A DNA stretch of 12,287 nucleotides from JALYRV01 sp035512575. Its GTDB lineage: Bacteria > Acidobacteriota > Vicinamibacteria > Vicinamibacterales > SCN-69-37. The notes under the pieces are model-generated. The model saw nothing but the letters and a program-made list of their open reading frames with translations, did not search any database and had not been told where the DNA came from. The stretch spans positions 1 through 12,287 of the forward strand of contig DATKDT010000061.1 of NCBI GenBank assembly GCA_035512575.1, read 5' to 3'. Position numbers and translations under genes: made by a program. This document shows, one piece after another, positions 6,793 through 12,287 of this stretch; position 1 is the stretch's first letter, and every line of letters begins with the position of its first letter.

Positions 6793-7857
6793 TCAGTCGA
6801 GCGGCACGCCGCGCAGGCACCCGCCCGCGCCAAACGCCTCGCCGACCGCCGCCATCAGCGCCGATGCGGTCAGCGTACCGCCGCCTGACGCGAAGTTGAA
6901 GCTGCCCTGGTTGTTCTGCCAGGTGTTGTTCAGCGGCGGAGCCTCGAAGAGATCGAAGCTCAGGCTCGGCGGAAGGTTCAGCAGCCCGTTCCCCTCCGCG
7001 TTGTTGTCGCGGATCGTGTTCCCGGACGCGTTGGCCAGCGCCGCGATGCCCGCGCGGCCGTTGCCGTGCACGCGGTTGTTGCGCACGACGTTGTCCATGT
7101 TGCCGCTGAAGTTGTGAAGCAGGATGCCCCAGTGATTGCCCACAACGTCGTTCTCGAAGATCTGATTGCCCTTGTTCTCGGAACCCGAGAACACGTTGAT
7201 CCCTCAACCAAACCGGCCGGGCTGCGTCTGCGTGCCGTTATTCAGCATGCGGTTGTTGCGGACGACGTTGTTGTTGCTGCCGCCCATGATCATCAGCCCG
7301 TCGTGGCCGTTGTCGCGCACCACGTTTTCGATGATCTGCGTGTTCGACGCGCCAATCAGCACGATGCCCTCGTACAAATCCACGCCGGGCGCCAGCGGCG
7401 GCGACGTAGTCGCCGCCCTGTTGTTGTTCGCATGCACCTCGTTGCCCTGGATGACGACGTTGGAGGTGTTTTGCACGACGATGCCGCGCTCGAAATTGCG
7501 GACGGTGAGGTTCGAGATCTCGACGTCGGGGGCCGTGACGAGAATGCCGACGCCGCGCCCGTCGAGCAGGGCGCCATCGAGCGCGCCGGAGGCGCCGCCG
7601 CGCAGCCGCACGCCCGGCTTGTCGATCACGACGCGCTCGCCGATGGCGCCGCGCACCTCGATCACCTCGCCGGTCGGCGCCGCCTTGATGGCGGCCGCAA
7701 TCGTCGGGAAGTTGCCGTCGAGCCCGGCGCTGACCACGTACCGCGATCCCGCCGGTGACGTGGGCGACCCGTTGTCGCCGCATCCGAGCGCCACCGCCGA
7801 ACCGGCGGCCAGCGCCACCGCCGCCGCGAATGTCCCTCTCCCCCTCATGTGCGTCAT
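6793..7857 (-). CDS. Parallel beta-helix repeat lipoprotein, predicted selenoprotein (Sec at in-frame TGA 7204-7206)
   Basis: Read through one TGA, this is a 354-residue protein. It has a lipoprotein signal (hydrophobic core, then VALGC with Cys26 as lipid site) followed by right-handed beta-helix (PbH1/NosD-like) repeats. Successive coils align, for example RGIVVQNTSNVVIQGN, EGIVLIGASNTQIIEN, DGLMIMGGSNNNVVRN and WGILLHNFSGNMDNVVRN. The TGA is codon 218, and the coil after it (GINVFSGSENKGNQIFEN) keeps the same frame and repeat phase. Both halves are therefore one protein, with residue 218 at the start of a coil. A perfect hairpin follows the TGA. The tail has no further repeats and one Cys (GGCLRGV). 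The ATG at 7857 has AGGAG (7870-7866) eight bases upstream. This fold usually binds polysaccharides or serves as a scaffold; a Sec in it is unusual. A nonsense mutation (for example from TGG, CGA or GGA) is the main alternative. Confidence 0.75.
7174..7192 (-). promoter_or_regulatory. SECIS-like hairpin of the beta-helix selenoprotein gene
   Basis: On the minus strand GTTCTCGG and CCGAGAAC form a perfect eight-pair stem closed by a GUU loop. The loop starts 20 bases after the TGA at 7206-7204. Stem length, distance and the first-position loop G all match bacterial SECIS rules. It lies in coding sequence, where such a perfect palindrome is not expected by chance, and at nearly the same offset from TGA as in the neighbouring gene. 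Confidence 0.7.
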
Positions 7858-7886
7858 CCGATCCGCTCCTTCGCGCAGCCGGGACC

Positions 7887-7913
7887 GCGCAGTACTCCTG
7901 CTTCTGTACGCGC
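7887..7913. promoter_or_regulatory. Imperfect palindrome between divergent operons, possible operator
   Basis: GCGC-A-GTAC (7887-7895) and GTAC-GCGC (7906-7913) are inverted arms with one bulged base, ten bases apart. They lie in the 97-base spacer between the selenoprotein operon and the kinase gene. A shared regulator site is possible; nothing in the window identifies the regulator. Confidence 0.3.
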
Positions 7914-7940
7914 AGGCTGGCGGAAAAGGGGGCCACGCCC

Positions 7941-7946
7941 TATGCT
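7941..7946 (+). promoter_or_regulatory. Possible -10 element for a leaderless kinase transcript
   Basis: TATGCT matches four of six bases of TATAAT and ends eight bases before the GTG at 7955. That would place the transcription start at or next to the start codon. The best -35 (CTGGCG at 7917-7922) is poor. No Shine-Dalgarno sequence precedes the GTG, which fits a leaderless message, but the call is weak. Confidence 0.25.
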
Positions 7947-7954
7947 GTCGTCGC

Positions 7955-10549
7955 GTGGCCGCGGACGAACCATCACAGATTCCAGCTCAGCAGGGTTGCG
8001 ACTGGCCGCGCGTCAAGACGCTGTTCCTCGAGGCGATTGAGATCGAGGAGGACCGCCGTGGCGCGTGGCTCGATCGCGCCTGCGCCGGCGACGCCACACT
8101 GCGCACGGAGCTCGATTCGCTGCTGGCAAGCGACCGCGACGCCGGCTCGTTCGGCGAGACACCCGCAGCGGTGATGTGCGGCCCCGCGCTCCTCGCGGCC
8201 TTCGCGCGCCGCCTCGCGCCCGGGTCCCGTCTTGGCCATTACGCGATAGAGGGATTGATCGGCGCCGGCGGCATGGGCGAGGTCTACCGCGCCCGCGATA
8301 CGCGCGACGGACGCGAGGTGGCGATCAAGACCGTCAGGGCCGCCCTCGCGCACCCGGCCGGCGAGCTGCGCCTGCTGCACGAGGCGCGGCACGCGGCGAC
8401 GCTCGCGCATCCCAACATCTGCGCGATTCACGAGGTAGGCGAAGCCGACGGCACGCCGTTCATCGCGATGGAGCTGGTGGAAGGCCGCACGCTCGGCGAG
8501 CTCCAGGGCGCGCGTCCTCTGCCGCCGGCGCGCGCGCTGCCATATGCGATCGACATCGCCGGCGCGCTGGATCACGCACATGCGCACGGCGTGATGCATC
8601 GCGACCTGAAACGTTCGAACGTCGTGATTGGACCAGGCGACCGCGCCGTGGTCCTCGACTTCGGACTTGCGAAGCGGCTGCCGCCGGCCGGCGCGGCGTC
8701 GGCTGACTCGCTCACCGCCAGCGCACATGGCCCCGCCGGCACACTCAGCCACATGGCGCCCGAGGTGCTGCTCGGCAGGCGCGCCGACGCGCGCGCCGAC
8801 GTGTGGGCGCTGGGCGTGCTGCTGTTCGAGCTTCTCGCCGGCGAGCTGCCGTTCCGCGGCCGCACGCCGTTCGAGACCAGCTCCGCCATCCTCGGCGATC
8901 CGCCGAAGCCGCTGCCGGGCGGCGTGCCGCTGACGCTGCGGCTGGTGATCGGCCGCTGTCTGGAGAAGGACCCGGCGCGCCGGTATCAACGTGCCGCCGA
9001 TGTGCGCGCGGCACTGATGGCCGTGCGCGACGGACGCGCATGGCCCGTGACAGCCCGGCTTCTGACCACCAGCCGCTCGGCACAGCGCCGCCTCGCGTGG
9101 GTCGCGGCGGTCGTGCTCGCGGCGGCTGTCACGTCGGTCTTCGCGCTGCGGCCCTCCCCCGCGCCGATTGCCGCCGTGGCGATCATGCCGCTCGCGCACG
9201 GCGGCACGGCCGACGATAGGACCTATGCCCAGGGAATGGCCGAGGCGATTGCGGCGCAGCTGGGCGCCTCAACGAACGTGCGCGTGCTGTCGACAGCGTC
9301 GCTCCCCGCCGACGGCCGCCCGGCACCGGCCGCCGGCCGCGCCCTCGGCGCCAATGCCATCGTCACCGGCACGCTGCGGCGCCGCGGCGAGGGGCTCGAG
9401 CTGGATCTGCGGCTCGTGGACACCGGCACCGGCGCGGCGCTTTGGTCGCAGTCATTCGCGCGCGGATCCCGCGACGTCCTGGTACTGCAGGCCGAAGCCG
9501 TGCGGGCGCTTGCCGGACGCATCGACGCCGCGTTGACGCCGCAGGCGCGCGAGCGCCTGACGCTGGTCCCCTCCGTGCGGCCCGACGTCTACGAGGCGTA
9601 CCTGAAGGGCCGCTACGAATGGAATCAGCGCACGGCGGGCTCGCTGCAGCGCGCCGTGGCGCACTTCGAGCGCGCGATTGCCCTCGATCCGACGTATGCG
9701 CCGGCGTATGCCCGCCTTGCCGACTGCTTCAACCTGATGGGCACCGTGATGGTGGGATCGGGATCGCCGCAGGCGTACCGCCCGCGCGCCGAACGAGCCG
9801 CGATCCGCGCGCTGCAGATCGACCCGGATCTCGCCGAGGCGCACGCTGCGCTCGGGTACGTGCAGCATTATTCCTGGAAGTGGGCGGAGGCGGAACAGTC
9901 GTTCGTCCGCGCGATCGAGTTGAATCCGAGTGCGCCGCTGCCCCGTCTCTGGCACGCGAATCTGCTGATGTCGAAGGGACGCTTCGACGAGGCGCTGCGG
10001 CAGGTGCGTGTGGCGGGGGAGCTCGATCCGTTTTCGCTGGTCATCAATACCAACATCGGCTGGGTCGAGTACTACTCCGGCCGCACCGAGGCCTCGATCG
10101 CCACGCTGCGCCGTGCCGTGGCGCTAGACCCGGCCTATCCGCAGGCGCACTGGAGGCTCGCCACGTCGCTCGCGGCCGCCGGGCACGCCGACGAGGCCCT
10201 CGCTGAAACCGAACAGGTGCTGCGCCTGACCCAGCGCTCCCCTTCGAGTGTCGCGCTGCTGGCGCTGGTGAACGCCATCGCGGGCCGCGAGTCCGAGGCG
10301 CGCCGCGCCATTGCCGAATTCGTCGAGCGATCGCGCACGGAATACGCGTCGCCCGGCACGATTCCGGGCGCGTACGCGCACCTGGGCGATCACGACGTTG
10401 CGCTCGCCTGGATGGAGCGCGCGTATCACGAACAGGCCAACGCCGTCGCCTATTTCGCCGTCGAGCCCTGGACGCACACCCTGCGCTCCGATCCACGCTA
10501 TCAGGCGCTGCTCCGCCGCGTCGGACTGGCCGACGTCCCGAGCCCATGA
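7955..10549 (+). CDS. Membrane Ser/Thr protein kinase with TolB-like domain and TPR repeats
   Basis: With the GTG at 7955 the protein has 864 residues; the open frame extends further upstream, but that part overlaps the divergent gene. A short N-terminal helical segment (WPRVKTLFLEAIEIEEDRR) typical of acidobacterial Pkn-type kinases leads into a Hanks-type kinase. Its features are the glycine loop GAGGMGEVY (103-111), VAIK with Lys125, catalytic HRDLKRSN (215-222), DFG with Asp235, and APE at 268-270. All key residues are present, so it should be active. One membrane helix (about 380-399) separates the cytoplasmic kinase from an extracytoplasmic part. That part starts with a TolB/FlgO-like domain (about 405-540: AIMPLAHGG, AQGMAEAIAAQL, ALWSQSF) followed by about five or six TPRs from residue 560. 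It probably senses an envelope signal and phosphorylates cytoplasmic targets. The stop overlaps the sigma factor start (ATGA), so the sigma factor is a likely partner or target. Confidence 0.9.
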   Translation: MAADEPSQIPAQQGCDWPRVKTLFLEAIEIEEDRRGAWLDRACAGDATLRTELDSLLASDRDAGSFGETPAAVMCGPALLAAFARRLAPGSRLGHYAIEGLIGAGGMGEVYRARDTRDGREVAIKTVRAALAHPAGELRLLHEARHAATLAHPNICAIHEVGEADGTPFIAMELVEGRTLGELQGARPLPPARALPYAIDIAGALDHAHAHGVMHRDLKRSNVVIGPGDRAVVLDFGLAKRLPPAGAASADSLTASAHGPAGTLSHMAPEVLLGRRADARADVWALGVLLFELLAGELPFRGRTPFETSSAILGDPPKPLPGGVPLTLRLVIGRCLEKDPARRYQRAADVRAALMAVRDGRAWPVTARLLTTSRSAQRRLAWVAAVVLAAAVTSVFALRPSPAPIAAVAIMPLAHGGTADDRTYAQGMAEAIAAQLGASTNVRVLSTASLPADGRPAPAAGRALGANAIVTGTLRRRGEGLELDLRLVDTGTGAALWSQSFARGSRDVLVLQAEAVRALAGRIDAALTPQARERLTLVPSVRPDVYEAYLKGRYEWNQRTAGSLQRAVAHFERAIALDPTYAPAYARLADCFNLMGTVMVGSGSPQAYRPRAERAAIRALQIDPDLAEAHAALGYVQHYSWKWAEAEQSFVRAIELNPSAPLPRLWHANLLMSKGRFDEALRQVRVAGELDPFSLVINTNIGWVEYYSGRTEASIATLRRAVALDPAYPQAHWRLATSLAAAGHADEALAETEQVLRLTQRSPSSVALLALVNAIAGRESEARRAIAEFVERSRTEYASPGTIPGAYAHLGDHDVALAWMERAYHEQANAVAYFAVEPWTHTLRSDPRYQALLRRVGLADVPSP

Positions 10550-11160
10550 CCGGTTCTGCGCCGGCCTCCCCTTCGGGCATTACCGAGCTGCTCCTCCAAT
10601 GGGGCGAGGGCGACAAGCGCGCGCTGCAGAAGCTGATGCCGCTCGTGTACGAGGAACTGCGGCGCATCGCCCGTGACCAGCTTCGCCGCGAGGTCCCGGG
10701 CCAGACGCTCGAGCCCACCACGCTGGTGCACGAAGTCTATCTGCGATTCGTCGACCAGCAGCGCGCCGCCTGGCACAACCGGGCGCAGTTCTTCGCGGTG
10801 GCGGCATATCTGATGCGCCGCGTGATTGTCGATCACGCGCGGGCGCGGTACGCCGAGAAACGCGGCGGATCTGCCGTGCACGTGGCGTTGCAGGACGCCG
10901 ACGAGCAGCAGGCGCATGCCACGAGCGGCAAGGCCTCCTCACCTCACAGTCGTACGGTCGACATGCTCGTGGTTGACGCCGCGCTCGAGCGGCTTGCGGC
11001 GATCGATCCCGACCAGGCGCGCATCGTCGAGCTGCGCTTTTTCGCGGGCATGACGGTGGAAGAGACAGCGCACGTGCTGAAGTGGTCGCCGCGCACCGTG
11101 AAGCGCGAGTGGCGCCTCGCAAAAGCCTGGCTGTATCGCGAGCTGGGATCGGGCCGCTGA
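10546..11160 (+). CDS. ECF-family RNA polymerase sigma factor
   Basis: This 204-residue sigma-70 family protein has regions 2 and 4 only. The region 2 core spans LVYEELRRIARDQL (about 33-46), LEPTTLVHEVYLRF (about 55-68) and FFAVAAYLMRRVIVDHARAR (82-101), the pattern of the acidobacterial/planctomycete ECF group (Sigma70_ECF). Region 4 ends in a helix-turn-helix, MTVEETAHVLKWSPRTVKREW (169-189). The linker between them is Ser/Thr/His-rich (about 120-137) and could be accessible to a kinase (inference). Its ATG lies in the ATGA overlap with the kinase stop and has no clear Shine-Dalgarno sequence, so it should be made in step with the kinase. No anti-sigma factor gene is visible, which fits sigma groups thought to be controlled by Ser/Thr kinases. 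Confidence 0.93.
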   Translation: MTGSAPASPSGITELLLQWGEGDKRALQKLMPLVYEELRRIARDQLRREVPGQTLEPTTLVHEVYLRFVDQQRAAWHNRAQFFAVAAYLMRRVIVDHARARYAEKRGGSAVHVALQDADEQQAHATSGKASSPHSRTVDMLVVDAALERLAAIDPDQARIVELRFFAGMTVEETAHVLKWSPRTVKREWRLAKAWLYRELGSGR

Positions 11161-11201
11161 CCTGCGGCGTGCGCTGGAGCGTTGACTCGATCGCCGATCT
11201 T

Positions 11202-11224
11202 CGGCCGGGCTTCCGAACCGGCCG
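11202..11224 (+). terminator. Hairpin after the kinase-sigma operon, possible weak terminator
   Basis: CGGCCGG (11202-11208) and CCGGCCG (11218-11224) form a perfect seven-pair GC stem with a nine-base loop. It lies 42 bases after the sigma factor stop and before the next gene. There is no T-run after it, so it is at best an atypical intrinsic terminator. Confidence 0.4.
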
Positions 11225-11280
11225 CGTTCAATACGGAACAGCCACCTGCGGGGGCGCGCGGTATATCTGGAGAACCCGTC

Positions 11281-12287
11281 ATGGAAGACACCCTGAAATC
11301 GCTGAAGCCGTGGGTGACGTTCGCCGGATTCGTGCTCGTCATCGTCGTCCTCTACTGGGCGCAGGCCGTGCTCGTGCCGATCGCGCTCGCCGTCCTGCTG
11401 ACGTTCGTGCTGACGCCGCCCGTCACCTGGCTCGAGCGCTGGATCGGCCGCGTGCCGGCCGTGCTGGCCATGGTCGTCGTGGTCTTCACGATTCTCGGCA
11501 TTGCGGGATGGGGATTGACGCGCCAGCTCGACTCGCTGGCGCAGGATCTGCCGCGCTATCGCACCAACATCCTCGAGAAGATCAAGGACGTGCGCGGCGC
11601 CGGCAAAGGCGGCAGCGTCGAGAAACTGCAGGAGACGATCGAGGACATCCGGGTCGATCTCGAGAAGGTGGAACCGCCGCGCGGCACCGTGTCGCGTCCG
11701 GTGGTGGTGACGTCCGAACAGGTCGCGGGCTTCTCCGGGTTCACGTGGCTCAGCCCGCTGATTGGTCCGCTCGGCACCGCGGGTCTCGTGCTCGTGCTCG
11801 TCATCTTCATGCTGCTCGAGCGGCGCGAGCTGCGCAGCCGGCTGATCGGCCTGCTCGGGCACGGCCGGCTCGCAAACACCACCAAGGCGTTTGACGAGGC
11901 GGGCACGCGCGTCAGCCGGCAGCTGCTGATGCAGGCGCTCGTCAGCGTGATCTATGGCGTCGTGGCGGGCGTGGGCCTGTACCTGCTCGGCGTGCCGTAC
12001 GCCCTCGTGTGGGCCACGCTCGGCGCGGTGCTGCGGTTCGTGCCGTACGTCGGGCCCATCCTGGGCGCCGGCGCGCCGATTCTCGTCAGTCTCGCGGCCA
12101 TGGAGGGCTGGGCCGGCCCGGTCAGTGTGGTGGCGCTGTTCGTGGCGCTCGAGTTGTTCACGAACCTGGTGCTCGAGACCGTGCTCTACGCCGGCGCGGC
12201 CGGCGTGTCGCAGGTCGCCCTGCTCGTGTCGGTGGCGTTCTGGACGTGGTTGTGGGGACCTCTCGGCCTGCTGATGGCCACGCCGCT
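11281..12287 (+). CDS. AI-2E/PerM-family membrane transporter (C-terminus cut by window edge)
   Basis: 335 residues are visible before the right edge. Two N-terminal membrane segments (about 12-45) are followed by a third (about 60-78). Next comes a soluble, charged helical stretch (about 85-150, with EKLQETIEDIRVDLEKVE). Then come further membrane segments, including LVLVLVIFMLLERREL and the family's signature FVPYVGPILG. The late text SQVALLVSVAFWTWLWGPLGLLMATPL is the characteristic end of the conserved core, so only a short C-terminal part is missing. Family members are linked to export of autoinducer-2 (TqsA) or to ion antiport; the substrate here cannot be told. The ATG at 11281 has GGAGA (11269-11273) seven bases upstream. 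It is separated from the sigma factor by 120 bases with a hairpin, so it probably has its own promoter, which I could not identify. Confidence 0.92.
   Translation, partial: MEDTLKSLKPWVTFAGFVLVIVVLYWAQAVLVPIALAVLLTFVLTPPVTWLERWIGRVPAVLAMVVVVFTILGIAGWGLTRQLDSLAQDLPRYRTNILEKIKDVRGAGKGGSVEKLQETIEDIRVDLEKVEPPRGTVSRPVVVTSEQVAGFSGFTWLSPLIGPLGTAGLVLVLVIFMLLERRELRSRLIGLLGHGRLANTTKAFDEAGTRVSRQLLMQALVSVIYGVVAGVGLYLLGVPYALVWATLGAVLRFVPYVGPILGAGAPILVSLAAMEGWAGPVSVVALFVALELFTNLVLETVLYAGAAGVSQVALLVSVAFWTWLWGPLGLLMATP

Noticed and set aside
6171..7857. UGA reassigned genome-wide to Trp or Gly, explaining both in-frame TGAs
   Set aside because: TGA is a working stop at the SDR, monooxygenase, kinase and sigma factor ends, in three cases within tight stop/start overlaps. 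Only codons followed by hairpins are read through.
6171..7857. Four separate short genes (7204-7857, 6793-7194, 6576-6791, 6171-6536) as an automatic caller would report
   Set aside because: Both halves of each pair share one frame and one fold across a single TGA. The downstream halves would start at GTG codons without export signals or ribosome sites.
7166..7954. Upstream extension of the kinase frame to 7166
   Set aside because: It overlaps the beta-helix lipoprotein gene on the other strand and gives a low-complexity translation. The Pkn-type N-terminus begins just after 7955.

Overview
The window is GC-rich and densely coded, and nothing in it looks plasmid- or phage-borne. Three things together suggest a soil-type Acidobacteriota chromosome, Vicinamibacteria-like: a Ser/Thr kinase fused to a TolB-like domain and TPRs, a translationally coupled ECF sigma factor, and several exported proteins. 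This taxonomic guess is inference from gene content only.

Layout. (1) 1-5019, minus strand: a tight three-gene operon read right to left. It encodes a classical short-chain dehydrogenase (SDR), a Baeyer-Villiger-type flavin monooxygenase, and a large fatty acyl-AMP ligase / acyl carrier / thioester reductase protein that runs off the left edge. Both internal junctions are GTGA stop/start overlaps. The likely chemistry is activation of a fatty acid on a carrier domain, reductive release as aldehyde or alcohol, and oxidative tailoring. (2) About 5105-5640, plus strand: a collapsed acyl-CoA ligase pseudogene. (3) 5696-7857, minus strand: three exported-protein genes read right to left. They encode a parallel beta-helix lipoprotein, a thioredoxin-like protein and a small Cys/His protein. 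The first two genes each contain one in-frame TGA, and in both cases a hairpin that fits bacterial SECIS rules follows at once. I read them as two adjacent selenoprotein genes; in the thioredoxin-like protein the redox motif would be U-P-P-C. (4) 7955-11160, plus strand: the receptor-like kinase and the ECF sigma factor, overlapping by ATGA. (5) 11281 to the right edge: an AI-2E/PerM-family membrane protein, cut by the window end.

The main discovery candidate is the two-gene selenoprotein cluster with its Cys-rich third partner. An automatic gene caller would split both genes at TGA and mis-start the downstream halves. The second point of interest is the lipid-tailoring operon. No tRNA, rRNA, CRISPR array or insertion sequence was seen.
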